A DNA stretch of 64,000 nt from Pseudorhodoplanes sinuspersici. GTDB taxonomy: Bacteria > Pseudomonadota > Alphaproteobacteria > Rhizobiales > Xanthobacteraceae. A program made the translations under genes and the position numbers. The stretch is taken from the NCBI RefSeq assembly GCF_002119765.1, contig NZ_CP021112.1:3280501-3344500 (forward strand), written 5' to 3'. Below are positions 26,047 through 35,213 of the stretch, in pieces (position 1 is the stretch's first letter; each line of letters opens with the position of its first letter). The notes under the pieces were generated by a model. It saw only the letters and a program-made list of their open reading frames with translations, was not told the origin of the DNA and ran no database searches.

Positions 26047-27156
26047 ATGATCGAGAAGCCGCAAGGCCGTCCCCCTTTCCGCGCCGACCATGTCGGGAGC
26101 CTGTTGCGTCCGCCGGTGTTGCGGCAGGCGTTCAAGGATCACATGGCGGGGCGCATCGATGACGCGCAATTCACGGCGATACAGGATCAATGTATCCGCG
26201 ACGTCGTCAAGATGCAGGAAGAGGTTGGCCTGAAAGTCGTCAATGACGGCGAATTCCGCCGCGGCTCCTATTGGAGCCGGTTTGTCGAGCGGGTCGAAGG
26301 CTTTGGCATCAAGACGGCGGTGTTCAAGTTCCGCGACGATCACGGCCATGAGGTCGAGTTCACCGCACCCTATGCGCATGGCAAGCTGCGCCGCACAAAG
26401 CCGCTGGCGCTGGACGAATACGAATTCCTTGCCGGCATCACCACGCTGACCGGCAAGATCACGCTGCCGGCACCCTCGACGATGCATTTCTATCGGGCGA
26501 CCGATTTCGCCGACAGGTCAGCCTATGCGGATGTGAAGAGCTTCTTTGCCGATCTGACGCGGGTGTTTCGTGAGGAGATCGCCGATCTGGTGAAGGCCGG
26601 CTGCAAATATATCCAGCTCGATGAAGTGGCGATCGCGCTCCTTTGCGATCCGGCGATCCGCCAGCAGGTCGAAGCCGCCGGCATGAAGCCGGACGAACTG
26701 GTCGATCTCTATATCGAGAGCATCAACGAGTCCGTCGCCGGCGCGCCGGACGATGTGGTGTTCGGCGTGCATATGTGCCGCGGCAATTTCAAGGGGCATT
26801 ACCTTGCCTCGGGCGGCTACGAGTCCGTCGCCGAGAGGTTCTTCACAAACACCAAGGTCAATCACTTCCTGCTGGAATACGACACGCAGCGCGCCGGCGA
26901 TTTCAAGCCGCTGCGGTTCGTCAAAGGCAAGGGCGTGGTGCTCGGCCTGATCAGCAGCAAGACGCCGGTGCTGGAATCTCTGGACGACCTCAAGCGCCGG
27001 ACCGAGGAGGCGACGCAGTATATCGATCTCGATCGCCTCGCGATCTCGCCGCAATGCGGCTTTGCCTCGACCGTTGCCGGCAATCCGGTAACGGAAGCCG
27101 ATCAGCGCAAGAAGCTCGAACTCGAAGTGCGCGCAGCGCAGGCGATTTGGGGCTAA
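26047..27156 (+). CDS. MetE C-terminal-domain-like protein (cobalamin-independent methionine synthase family)
   Basis: 369 residues, so only the catalytic barrel, like YxjG/YxjH rather than full MetE (about 750). The N terminus FRADHVGSLLRPP is typical of the short form. Zinc-site candidates are His242 and Cys244 (VHMCRGN), Glu277 (LLEYDT) and Cys337 (SPQCGFAS), all present. The family transfers methyl groups to thiols; short forms have uncertain methyl donors. Divergent from tetR. An 18-bp tandem duplication spans its stop codon. Confidence 0.87.
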   Translation: MIEKPQGRPPFRADHVGSLLRPPVLRQAFKDHMAGRIDDAQFTAIQDQCIRDVVKMQEEVGLKVVNDGEFRRGSYWSRFVERVEGFGIKTAVFKFRDDHGHEVEFTAPYAHGKLRRTKPLALDEYEFLAGITTLTGKITLPAPSTMHFYRATDFADRSAYADVKSFFADLTRVFREEIADLVKAGCKYIQLDEVAIALLCDPAIRQQVEAAGMKPDELVDLYIESINESVAGAPDDVVFGVHMCRGNFKGHYLASGGYESVAERFFTNTKVNHFLLEYDTQRAGDFKPLRFVKGKGVVLGLISSKTPVLESLDDLKRRTEEATQYIDLDRLAISPQCGFASTVAGNPVTEADQRKKLELEVRAAQAIWG

Positions 27157-27182
27157 GCGGAAAATTGGGGCTAGGCGGAAAA
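27147..27182. repeat. 18-bp tandem duplication over a stop codon
   Basis: TTGGGGCTAAGCGGAAAA (27147-27164) is directly repeated as TTGGGGCTAGGCGGAAAA (27165-27182), 17 of 18 identical. The first copy holds the last codons and TAA of the MetE-like gene. It looks like a recent slippage event. Confidence 0.8.
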
Positions 27183-27387
27183 AGCAAACGAACCCTTAAC
27201 GCGCGAATATGACAGGAATTTAACCCGACTTTACATAGCTTTACACTCCACCGCCCGAATTCTGCCGCTTGTGGAACCTCTGGTGCGAGATCATCTGACT
27301 GTGCCGTGCTGATTGGCAGGCGGCGGTTGAGACATCTCAAAACGGAGGGCGCACAAGTCTGTGGCCCTTGAGCAAGGCGGCCACGAC

Positions 27388-28614
27388 ATGCGGCGACAGA
27401 TCGTCGTTACCAGCACACTTCTTCTCGTTCTCGCGGCGGGGTTTTACGGGGTCCGGACCTACGCGCCGGCGCTGTTCAATCGCGCCCAAGCGCAGGACAA
27501 CGGGCAGAAGCGGGCGCAGGCGGTGATTCCCGTCGTCACCGCGCCGGTCGAGCAGGGCGCGTTTCCGGTGCGGCGGCGAAGCATCGGTCTTCTCGAATCG
27601 CCGGCCATCGTTGTGGTGCGCTCGCGCATCGACAGCCAGATGACCGAGAAGCACGTCAATGACGGGCAGCTCGTGCGCAAGGGCGATCTCCTCTTCACGC
27701 TGGACGATCGCGAACTGAAAGCGGTGATTGCTCGCAACGAGGCGACGCTGGCGAAGGACGAGGCTGCGCGCGATCGGGCCAAGGCCGATCTGCAGCGCAC
27801 CGAAGAATTGCTGTCCAGGAATGTCGCCGCGCGCCAGCAGCTCGATGAGAAGACCGCGGATTTCAAGGCGGCCGAGGCCACGGTCGAAGCCGACAAGGCG
27901 CAACTGGATAACGACAGGATCCGCCTTGGCTATACCAGGATCACCGCGCCGATCACCGGCCGTCTCGGTGTCATCCGCACAACACCGGGCAACCTTGTCT
28001 CCTCGTCCGACGCCAACGGTCTTGTCACCATCACGCAGATCAAGCCGATCCGCGTCTCGTTCACATTGCCGGAACGCGACCTCGCGGCCCTGCGCGCCGG
28101 CGCGCGAAGGACGCCGCCGCCAACGGTGCGCGTCTTTGCCGCCGGCAACACGGAGCCGCTCGCCAGCGGACAGCTGAACTTCGTCGATTCCTCGGTCGAT
28201 ACGACGACCGGCACGATCATGGCGAAGGCAACCTTCGCCAACGACAATCTCAGTCTCTGGCCGGGCCAGTATGTGGATGTCGAGATCGATCTCGATTCGC
28301 GTCCCGATGTCCTCAGCATTCCGACCGTGGCTTTGCAGACCGGCCAGAAAGGCCCGTTCGTGTTTGTGGTGAAGCCGGACGGCACGGCTGACCTGCGCAA
28401 TGTCGAAATCGGCAGCGCGGTCGGCGACCGCACCGCGATTCGCTCCGGTCTGAAGGCGGGCGAGCGCGTGGTCGTCGAAGGCCAGCTTCGTCTGGCCAAC
28501 GGCGCGCGGGTGCGTGACCAGGCGGAGAAGCCGGATGAGAAAGGTGCGCCCAAGCCGGCGCCCCATGCCAAGAGCAGCCGCAGCGACGCGCCGCAGAAGG
28601 AAGCGGCGCGATGA
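27388..28614 (+). CDS. RND efflux periplasmic adaptor (membrane fusion protein)
   Basis: 408 residues from ATG 27388; a GTG at 27361 preceded by GGAGG is an alternative start. An N-terminal membrane anchor/signal (IVVTSTLLLVLAAGFYG) is followed by a lipoyl/barrel-sandwich half (VNDGQLVRKGDLLFTLDD), an alpha-helical hairpin (about 110-180), a second lipoyl half (ITAPITGRLGVI) and a beta barrel with PGQYVDVEIDL. It bridges the inner-membrane pump encoded next and an outer-membrane TolC-type channel (not in the window). Stop and start codons of the pair overlap (ATGA). Confidence 0.9.
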   Translation: MRRQIVVTSTLLLVLAAGFYGVRTYAPALFNRAQAQDNGQKRAQAVIPVVTAPVEQGAFPVRRRSIGLLESPAIVVVRSRIDSQMTEKHVNDGQLVRKGDLLFTLDDRELKAVIARNEATLAKDEAARDRAKADLQRTEELLSRNVAARQQLDEKTADFKAAEATVEADKAQLDNDRIRLGYTRITAPITGRLGVIRTTPGNLVSSSDANGLVTITQIKPIRVSFTLPERDLAALRAGARRTPPPTVRVFAAGNTEPLASGQLNFVDSSVDTTTGTIMAKATFANDNLSLWPGQYVDVEIDLDSRPDVLSIPTVALQTGQKGPFVFVVKPDGTADLRNVEIGSAVGDRTAIRSGLKAGERVVVEGQLRLANGARVRDQAEKPDEKGAPKPAPHAKSSRSDAPQKEAAR

Positions 28615-31600
28615 ATATTTCCGAGTTCTGCATCCGCCATCCCGTCACCACGACGCTGATGTCGCTCGCCATCATCATCGGTGGCATCTTTGCGTATACC
28701 TATCTGCCGGTCGCGGCGCTGCCGCGCACCGAATTCCCGACCATCAACGTGTCGGCCAATTTGTCGGGCGCGTCGCCCGATACGATGGCCAATTCGGTGG
28801 CGACGCCGCTGATCAAGCAATTCACCACCATCAGCGGCATCGACTCGATCAGCGCAACCTCGTCGCAAGGATCGACCTCGATCGTGATCCAGTTCAATCT
28901 CGATCGTGACATCGACAGCGCCGCCGCCGACGTGCAGTCAGCCATCGCGCGCACCCAGCGGCGTCTGCCGCCGGAAATGACCGAGTTGCCGAGCTACCGC
29001 AAAGTCAATCCGGCCGACGCGCCGGTCCTGCTGCTGGCGATCACCAGCGATACGACGCCATTGCCCGACCTCGATGCCTTCGCCCAGCAGGTGATCTCGC
29101 CAGCGTTGTCGACGATCCAGGGCGTCGCGCAGGTGCTGGTCTATGGCAGCCAGAAATTTGCCGTCCGCATCCAGCTCGATCCGAATGCGCTGGCGGCGCG
29201 CGGCATCGGCGTCAACGAGGTGCAGGAGGCGGTGGCGGCGGCCAACGCCAATACGCCGGTCGGCACATTGCGCAACAAGCAGCAGCAACTGACGATCCAG
29301 GCCGATACCGAACTCGGCGATGCCGCGCATTTCCGCGAGATCATCGTGACCACCCGCGGCGGGCGCCCGGTGCGGCTCGGCGATGTCGCGACGGTGACGG
29401 ATTCGGTGGAGGACAATCAGGCGGCGAGCTGGTTCGGTGGCACCCGCGCCATCATTCTGGCGATCCAGCGGCAGCCGGAAGCGAACACGGTCGATGTGGT
29501 GGACCGCGTCAAGGCGATGCTGCCAAGTTTCGAGGACGACCTGCCGCGCGATTCCAAGATCGAGATTCTCAACGATCGCTCGAGCTCGATCCGCGAAGCG
29601 GTCGAGGATGTTCAGTTCACGCTCATGCTGGTGATCGCGCTGGTGATCATGGTCATCTTCGTCTTCCTGCGAAGGTTCACCGCGACGCTGATCCCGGCGC
29701 TGGCGGTGCCGATTTCGCTGATCGGCACGCTGGGAGCGATGTATCTGTTCGATTTCAGTATCGACAACATCTCGCTGCTGGCGCTGACGCTCGCGGTCGG
29801 CCTCGTCGTCGACGACGCCATCGTGATGTTCGAAAATATCTATCGGTATATGGAAGAGGAGGGACTTGGCGCCTTCGAGGCGGCGATCAAGGGCAGCCGC
29901 GAGATCGGCTTCACCATCATCTCCATCACTGTGTCGCTGGTGGCGGTGTTCATCCCGGTGCTGCTGATGGGCGGCATCGTCGGCCGCATCTTCCACGAAT
30001 TCGCGGTTGTGGTGACGGTGGCGCTAGCCGTGTCGGCTTTTGTGTCGCTGACGCTGACGCCGATGCTGTGCTCGAAAATGCTGGTGCCGCCGGAGCGTGA
30101 TGAGAACGGTCACGTCCCGCCCGAAACCGGCTGGCGCGCCGCGCTGGAGAGCGGGCTCAACGCCATGACCCGTGCCTATGACAAGGGCGTGCAATGGAGC
30201 CTGCGGCATCAGCGTTTCATGCTCGGCGTGTTCTTTGCCACGCTGATCGGCACCGTGTATTTCTTCTATGTCACGCCCAAAGGCTTCTTCCCGCAGGAGG
30301 ATATCGGCCAGATCTCGGTTTCGACCGAAGCGCGGCCGGATATCTCCTATGATGCGATGGTGGCGCTGCAGAAGCAGGTCGAGGATGCGCTGCTGAAATC
30401 GCCTTACGTGAAGAGTGTCGCATCGATCGTTGGCGCCGGTGGCAGCTCGACCGGGCTCAATCGCGGCCGCATGTTCGTCGAGTTGAAGCCACGCTCGGAG
30501 CGGCCGGCGATGCCGGAATTGCTGCGCATCTTCCGCCGGGACTTGTCATTCCCCGGCATCAATGTGGTGATGTCGCCAGTGCAGAACCTGCGCATCGGAG
30601 GCCGTTCGAGCCGCAGCGAATATCAGTTCGTGATGCAGAGCGTACGCAAGGACGAGATGCGCGACTGGGCGCGCAAGATGACGACGGCGATGGCGGCCGA
30701 TCCGCATTTCACCGACGTCAATAACGACCTTGAGGACGGCGCGATCCAGGTCACGGTCAATGTCGACAAGGACAAGGCCGCCTCGCTCGGCATCAATGCC
30801 GATCAGATCCGCTCGACGCTGTATTCGGGCTTCGGCCAGCGTCAGGTTTCGACCATCTATGGCAGCGGCGACACTTTCAGCGTGCTGATGGAATTCGATC
30901 CGCGCATTAACTGGAATACCGACGATCTCGGCAATATCCGCATCCGCACGCCGAACGGGCAGCTCGTGCCCTTAAGTTCGATTGCGACGGTGGAGCGCAC
31001 GCCGGGCGATCTGACCGTCAACCAACTCGGCCAGCTCCCGGCGGTGACGATCTCGTTCAACCTGCCGCAGGGCGTGGCGCTGGGCGACGCCGTTGCGCAG
31101 ACCGAAGTGCTGAAAGACCAGATCGGCGTGCCGAGCACGATCAGCACCACTTTTTCCGGCACCGCGCAGACCTTCCAGCAATCGCTCGCCAATCAGGGCA
31201 TCCTGCTCGCGGCGGCGGTGATCACCATCTACATGGTGCTGGGGATGCTGTATGAGAGCTACATTCATCCGCTCACCATCCTCACCGGTCTGCCGTCCGC
31301 TGTGGTCGGTGCGCTCGGCGGTCTCGTGCTGTTCGGCATGGATCTCAGCGTCATCGCGATCATCGGTCTTCTGATGCTGATCGGCATCGTCAAGAAGAAC
31401 GCGATCATGATGATCGACGTTGCGCTCGATCTTCAGCGCAACAAGAACATGCCACCGGCGGAGGCGATCTATCAGGCCTGTATCCTGCGCTTCCGTCCGA
31501 TCATGATGACGACCTTCGCGGCGATCCTCGGCACGCTGCCGATCGCGATCGGGCATGGCGCGAGTTCTGAGTTGCGCCAGCCGCTCGGCATCGCCGTGGT

Positions 31601-31745
31601 CGGCGGCCTCATCGTGTCGCAATTTCTGACGCTGTTCATCACGCCGGTTCTCTATCTCTACATGGACCGGCTCGGCGATGCGATGAATCGCGGCCGTCTG
31701 CGCGTGATGCAGGCGTTTCGTGGCAAACCGGCGGCGACGGGGTGA
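28611..31745 (+). CDS. RND family efflux pump, inner membrane permease
   Basis: 1044 residues, the normal length. Proton-relay residues Asp401/Asp402 lie in LAVGLVVDDAIVMFENIYR, and the partner Lys is in GIVKKNAIMMID. Two periplasmic porter regions and twelve helices are apparent. The N terminus FCIRHPVTTTLMSLAIIIGG is typical of the AcrB/MdtB/MexF superfamily. It exports hydrophobic or amphiphilic compounds using proton motive force. No outer membrane protein follows in the operon, so it must use an unlinked TolC homologue. Confidence 0.93.
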   Translation: MNISEFCIRHPVTTTLMSLAIIIGGIFAYTYLPVAALPRTEFPTINVSANLSGASPDTMANSVATPLIKQFTTISGIDSISATSSQGSTSIVIQFNLDRDIDSAAADVQSAIARTQRRLPPEMTELPSYRKVNPADAPVLLLAITSDTTPLPDLDAFAQQVISPALSTIQGVAQVLVYGSQKFAVRIQLDPNALAARGIGVNEVQEAVAAANANTPVGTLRNKQQQLTIQADTELGDAAHFREIIVTTRGGRPVRLGDVATVTDSVEDNQAASWFGGTRAIILAIQRQPEANTVDVVDRVKAMLPSFEDDLPRDSKIEILNDRSSSIREAVEDVQFTLMLVIALVIMVIFVFLRRFTATLIPALAVPISLIGTLGAMYLFDFSIDNISLLALTLAVGLVVDDAIVMFENIYRYMEEEGLGAFEAAIKGSREIGFTIISITVSLVAVFIPVLLMGGIVGRIFHEFAVVVTVALAVSAFVSLTLTPMLCSKMLVPPERDENGHVPPETGWRAALESGLNAMTRAYDKGVQWSLRHQRFMLGVFFATLIGTVYFFYVTPKGFFPQEDIGQISVSTEARPDISYDAMVALQKQVEDALLKSPYVKSVASIVGAGGSSTGLNRGRMFVELKPRSERPAMPELLRIFRRDLSFPGINVVMSPVQNLRIGGRSSRSEYQFVMQSVRKDEMRDWARKMTTAMAADPHFTDVNNDLEDGAIQVTVNVDKDKAASLGINADQIRSTLYSGFGQRQVSTIYGSGDTFSVLMEFDPRINWNTDDLGNIRIRTPNGQLVPLSSIATVERTPGDLTVNQLGQLPAVTISFNLPQGVALGDAVAQTEVLKDQIGVPSTISTTFSGTAQTFQQSLANQGILLAAAVITIYMVLGMLYESYIHPLTILTGLPSAVVGALGGLVLFGMDLSVIAIIGLLMLIGIVKKNAIMMIDVALDLQRNKNMPPAEAIYQACILRFRPIMMTTFAAILGTLPIAIGHGASSELRQPLGIAVVGGLIVSQFLTLFITPVLYLYMDRLGDAMNRGRLRVMQAFRGKPAATG

Positions 31746-31772
31746 TGCGGGCCAGATGTGGCGCCCCAACGC

Positions 31773-31883
31773 GTCGTCCCCGCGAATGCGGGGACCCATA
31801 CGCGTGACGTTTCGGCTACGCGGCAATCTCAGGTGATAATCACATCAACTTGTGAGTATGGGCCCCCGCCTGCGCGGGGGCGA
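31773..31883. repeat. Intergenic palindromic repeat, GC family (copy 3)
   Basis: CGTCCCCGC-GAAT-GCGGGGACCCAT on the left and ATGGGCCCCCGC-CTGC-GCGGGGGCGA on the right, about 60 bases apart. It lies between the convergent RND permease and dioxygenase genes. Confidence 0.75.
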
Positions 31884-31890
31884 CCTCGTC

Positions 31891-32769
31891 CTAAGCCGCT
31901 TTCTGCGCGGCGGCGGCCTTGGCCAGCTTGAAGTCGTATTTCACTTCGTAGAACGGACGGTCGACGATATCGCCATTCGGCGCCTTGCCGGCGGGATGTT
32001 CGATGAACTCGACGATCAACGGCTCCTTCACGCCGAACACCACGTCGGTGTCGATGAATTGGCAGCCCTTCTGGAACAGATGCGTGGTCAGGCTCTTATA
32101 GCCGGGCGCGGCGATATGGAAATGCACGTGCGCCGGCCGCATGTGGCTGATCTTGGTCTTGCGCATCAATTCGCCGACCGGACCGTCCATCGGAATGGTG
32201 TAACCGATCGGCGCGACGGTGCGGACCGAATAGCTGCCATCCGGATTGGAATGATAGATGCCGCGCATATAGCCTTCGGCACCTTCGATCTGCGCTTCGT
32301 ACAGACCATCACCGTCGGTCTGCCACATGTCGAGCATGGCGCCGGCGATCGGCTTGCCGTCGATATCGGTGATCTTGCCGGTGATGAAGCAGGGGATGCC
32401 GGGGGCGCCGTCCGCCATGTTGCCGCCATCGGCGACTTCCGGCGAATTGGCGATATGGAACGGGCCTTCCACAGTCGAAGGCGTGGCAGCGCCGGGCGCG
32501 CGATTGTTGATGGAATCGACCAGCATGGAGATGCCGAGGACGTCGGACGACAGGATGAATTCCTGGCGCTTGGCGTCGCAGATCTGGCCGGTGCGGGTCA
32601 GCCAGTCGATGGCGGCGAACCATTCCTGCTGCGTCGGTTCGATATCGCGCACGAAGCCGTGCAGGTGCTTCACCAGCGACGTCATGATCTGGCGCAGGCG
32701 CGGATCGGGAATGTTGCTCCAGCGCTCGACAGCGAGGTCGGTCAGGTTCTCTTCAGTCACGTAAGTCAT
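31891..32769 (-). CDS. Intradiol ring-cleavage dioxygenase, hydroxyquinol 1,2-dioxygenase-like
   Basis: 292 residues from ATG 32769. An N-terminal helical dimerisation domain (1-95) is followed by the beta-sandwich. Fe(III) ligands: Tyr157 (GLYEAQ), Tyr190 (IGYTIP), His214 and His216 (RPAHVHFHI). The spacing 33-24-2 equals that of the characterised hydroxyquinol enzyme (Tyr164, Tyr197, His221, His223, from memory) rather than catechol 1,2-dioxygenase. Reaction: intradiol cleavage of 1,2,4-trihydroxybenzene to maleylacetate. No maleylacetate reductase is adjacent. Divergent from the pqq cluster. Confidence 0.85.
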   Translation of the reverse strand: MTYVTEENLTDLAVERWSNIPDPRLRQIMTSLVKHLHGFVRDIEPTQQEWFAAIDWLTRTGQICDAKRQEFILSSDVLGISMLVDSINNRAPGAATPSTVEGPFHIANSPEVADGGNMADGAPGIPCFITGKITDIDGKPIAGAMLDMWQTDGDGLYEAQIEGAEGYMRGIYHSNPDGSYSVRTVAPIGYTIPMDGPVGELMRKTKISHMRPAHVHFHIAAPGYKSLTTHLFQKGCQFIDTDVVFGVKEPLIVEFIEHPAGKAPNGDIVDRPFYEVKYDFKLAKAAAAQKAA

Positions 32770-32966
32770 GGGCTTCTCCCGATAGATTTGGCACCGAATT
32801 TTCAGGCGCTCGAATTTCGTGTCGTCGCCGGACTTTAACCGGCGGGCGTGGTTCAGCGTCAAGCTGGAATTGGCCCAATCTGCCTTATTGTCGCTGGTGA
32901 CTTTTTTCCGGTTCCAGAGTTATATAGCATTGTTGGCGCCCGTTTTTGATGGAAAGGACGCGTAAA

Positions 32967-33044
32967 ATGGCTTGGACGACCCCGACGCTTGTCGAGATCT
33001 GCATCGGCCTTGAGATCAACGGCTATTTGCCCCCGGAATTCTGA
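32967..33044 (+). CDS. pqqA: PQQ precursor peptide PqqA
   Basis: A 25-codon gene, ATG at 32967 with AAAGGA nine bases upstream, reading MAWTTPTLVEICIG then LEINGYLPPEF. The invariant Glu16 and Tyr20 (E-x3-Y), which are cross-linked to form PQQ, are present, and the N-terminal MAW is typical. PqqD delivers the peptide to the radical SAM enzyme PqqE. The gene is 33 bases before pqqB. Its identity rests on motif, length and position. Confidence 0.93.
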   Translation: MAWTTPTLVEICIGLEINGYLPPEF

Positions 33045-33077
33045 TTTCGCTCTGATCCACGTCAAAGAGCAGCCTCA

Positions 33078-33980
33078 ATGGGCCGCCTGACGGCGCTCGT
33101 TCTCGGAGCGGCCGCCGGAGGCGGCTTTCCGCAATGGAATTGCCGTTGTCCTGTCTGCGCCCTGGCGTGGGATGGCGATCCGCGCGTGCAGCCGCGGACG
33201 CAAGCCAGCATCGCTGTATCGGTAGACGGGCAGCGCTGGCTGCTCTGCAATGCCTCGCCCGATCTGCGTGCACAGATTCTCGCCAATGCTGCGTTGCAAC
33301 CAAAAGCCCCTCTCAGGCATTCACCCATTGCCGCTGTTCTGTTGACCGGCGCGGAAATCGATCAGTGCAGCGGATTGCTGACGCTGCGCGAGCGCCAGAC
33401 GTTCCTGCTTTACGCAACGGTGGCGACGCATTCCGCCGTTCTCGACAATCCGATGTTTTCCGTCCTGCATCAGGATGATGTGTTGCGCCGCGTTGTTTCA
33501 CCCGGTGAAAGCTTCGCGCCATTGGGCGACATGGCAGTGGAAATCTTCACCGTGCCCGGCAAGATGCCGCTCTATCTGGAAGGCAAGAATCCGCAGATTG
33601 AGGAGAGCGCCGTGAATATCGGCGTCGAGATCGAAAGCGGCGGCAAGCGCCTCATCTTCATTCCCGGTGCGGCGGCGCTGACACCTTCCATTCGCGAGCG
33701 ACTGTCGCGCGCCGATGCGGTGTTGTTCGACGGTACGCTGTTCACCGACGACGAGATGATCATGACCGGTACCGGGACGAAGACCGGCATGCGCATGGGC
33801 CACATGCCGATCGATGGCGAGAATGGATCGCTTGCGGCATTGTCGCCTCTCGCCGCGCGCCGCATCTTCATCCATATCAACAACACAAATCCGGTTCTGA
33901 TCGAAGGCTCGCCGGAACGCCGCCGGGTTGAAGATGCGGGTTTCGAAATTGCCTATGACGGCATGGAGATCGAGTTGTGA
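33078..33980 (+). CDS. pqqB: PQQ biosynthesis protein PqqB
   Basis: 300 residues with the diagnostic start LVLGAAAGGGFPQWNCRCPVC and the metallo-beta-lactamase-fold core; GAEIDQCSGLLTLRE replaces the typical TxAEIDHTxGLL. Family role: an iron-dependent hydroxylase acting on the Glu-Tyr diamino acid intermediate before PqqC. The stop overlaps the PqqC GTG start (GTGA). Confidence 0.95.
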   Translation: MGRLTALVLGAAAGGGFPQWNCRCPVCALAWDGDPRVQPRTQASIAVSVDGQRWLLCNASPDLRAQILANAALQPKAPLRHSPIAAVLLTGAEIDQCSGLLTLRERQTFLLYATVATHSAVLDNPMFSVLHQDDVLRRVVSPGESFAPLGDMAVEIFTVPGKMPLYLEGKNPQIEESAVNIGVEIESGGKRLIFIPGAAALTPSIRERLSRADAVLFDGTLFTDDEMIMTGTGTKTGMRMGHMPIDGENGSLAALSPLAARRIFIHINNTNPVLIEGSPERRRVEDAGFEIAYDGMEIEL

Positions 33981-34708
33981 AGCTGATGCAACCCGACGAA
34001 CTCGAAGCCGCCCTGCGCGACATTGGGGCGCGCCGCTATCATCGGCTGCATCCGTTTCATCACCTGTTGCATTCGGGCAAATGCACGAAAGGCCAGGTTC
34101 AGGCCTGGGCCCTGAACCGCTACTATTATCAGGCGATGATCCCGATCAAGGATGCATCGCTGATCGCGCGCTGCGAGGATTCCGCGATCCGGCGCGAATG
34201 GCGTTCGCGCCTTGTCGATCACGATGGCGATATGGACGGCGAGGGCGGCATTGCCCGCTGGCTGAAGCTGACCGACGGTCTTGGCCTCGACCGCGATGAG
34301 GTTACTTCGCTAAAGGGGCTCTTGCCGGGCACGCGCTTTGCGGTCGACGCCTATGTGCGTTTCGTGCGCGAGAAGACGTTGCTGGAGGCGATCGCCTCGT
34401 CGCTCACGGAATTGTTCTCGCCGGTGATCATCTCCGAGCGGATGGACGGGATGCTGTCGAATTACGACTTCGTCACACGCGAAACACTCTCTTATTTCGA
34501 CAAACGGCCGCCGCAGGCCGCGCGCGACTCCGACTTCGCGCTGGATTATGTGAAGCGCCACGCGCGAACACCGGATGCACAAGGCTTGGTGCTGGCGGCG
34601 CTGGAATTCAAATGCAGCGTGCTCTGGTCGATGCTCGACGCGCTGCATCATGCCTATGTCGATCCGAAGCATGTGCCGCCGGGCGCTTTCGTGCCGAAGG
34701 ACCAATAA
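33977..34708 (+). CDS. pqqC: Pyrroloquinoline-quinone synthase PqqC
   Basis: 243 residues from GTG 33977 (ATG 33986 is an alternative). Helical bundle of the TENA/haem-oxygenase type. The conserved block RYHRLHPFHHLLHSGKCTK, RYYYQAMIPIKDA and LEFKCSVLWSMLDALHHAY are diagnostic. It catalyses the final ring closure and eight-electron oxidation to PQQ in the cytoplasm. Two bases separate it from pqqD. Confidence 0.95.
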   Translation: MKLMQPDELEAALRDIGARRYHRLHPFHHLLHSGKCTKGQVQAWALNRYYYQAMIPIKDASLIARCEDSAIRREWRSRLVDHDGDMDGEGGIARWLKLTDGLGLDRDEVTSLKGLLPGTRFAVDAYVRFVREKTLLEAIASSLTELFSPVIISERMDGMLSNYDFVTRETLSYFDKRPPQAARDSDFALDYVKRHARTPDAQGLVLAALEFKCSVLWSMLDALHHAYVDPKHVPPGAFVPKDQ

Positions 34709-34710
34709 CG

Positions 34711-35004
34711 ATGTCCGATGCTCAGGCCGCAACCATTCCCGCCGACGCGAAGCCGAAGCTGCCGCGCGGCGTTCGCCTGACGCATAACGAAGCGCAGGGC
34801 GGTTGGGTGCTGCTCGCGCCGGAACGGATCTTCAAGGCCGATGCGATTGCGGTCGAAATTCTCAAACGCTGCACCGGTGAAGCGACCTTCGCCGCCATCA
34901 TCGACGACCTTGTCGCGAATTTTAAGGCGCCGCGCGAACGCATCGAAGCCGATGTCGCCGCGATGATGCGCTCGCTCGCCGACAAGAAGCTGCTGGAGCT
35001 TTAG
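34711..35004 (+). CDS. pqqD: PQQ biosynthesis peptide chaperone PqqD
   Basis: 97 residues. RGVRLTHNEAQGGWVLLAPE and ADAIAVEILKRC match the winged-helix RiPP-recognition fold (PqqD). It binds the PqqA leader and presents it to PqqE. Here it is a free protein rather than fused to PqqC or PqqE. A repeat element separates it from pqqE. Confidence 0.93.
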   Translation: MSDAQAATIPADAKPKLPRGVRLTHNEAQGGWVLLAPERIFKADAIAVEILKRCTGEATFAAIIDDLVANFKAPRERIEADVAAMMRSLADKKLLEL

Positions 35005-35053
35005 GTCATGCTGCGTTGTGATCATCTTGTAGCAAGCGGCAAACTCCGTCGGT

Positions 35054-35157
35054 TCCCTCCCCCCTTGTGGGGGAGGGTTAGGGAGGGGGGTGATGCGAGC
35101 AGGCAATCTCTCTCGAATGACCCCCACCCCCAACCCCTCCCCACAAGGGGGAGGGGA
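35054..35157. repeat. CT-rich inverted repeat family (copy 3), inside the pqq cluster
   Basis: Arms CCCTCCCCCCTTGTGGGGGA and its near complement CCCCTCCCCACAAGGGGGAG, with inner GGGAGGGGGGTG/ACCCCCACCCC arms. It lies between pqqD and pqqE and could attenuate or protect the transcript. Confidence 0.75.
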
Positions 35158-35213
35158 GCAGATAGAGTTCGTCGTTCGCATATTCGCAAATTCGCGAAGA
35201 ATGGGTTCTGACT

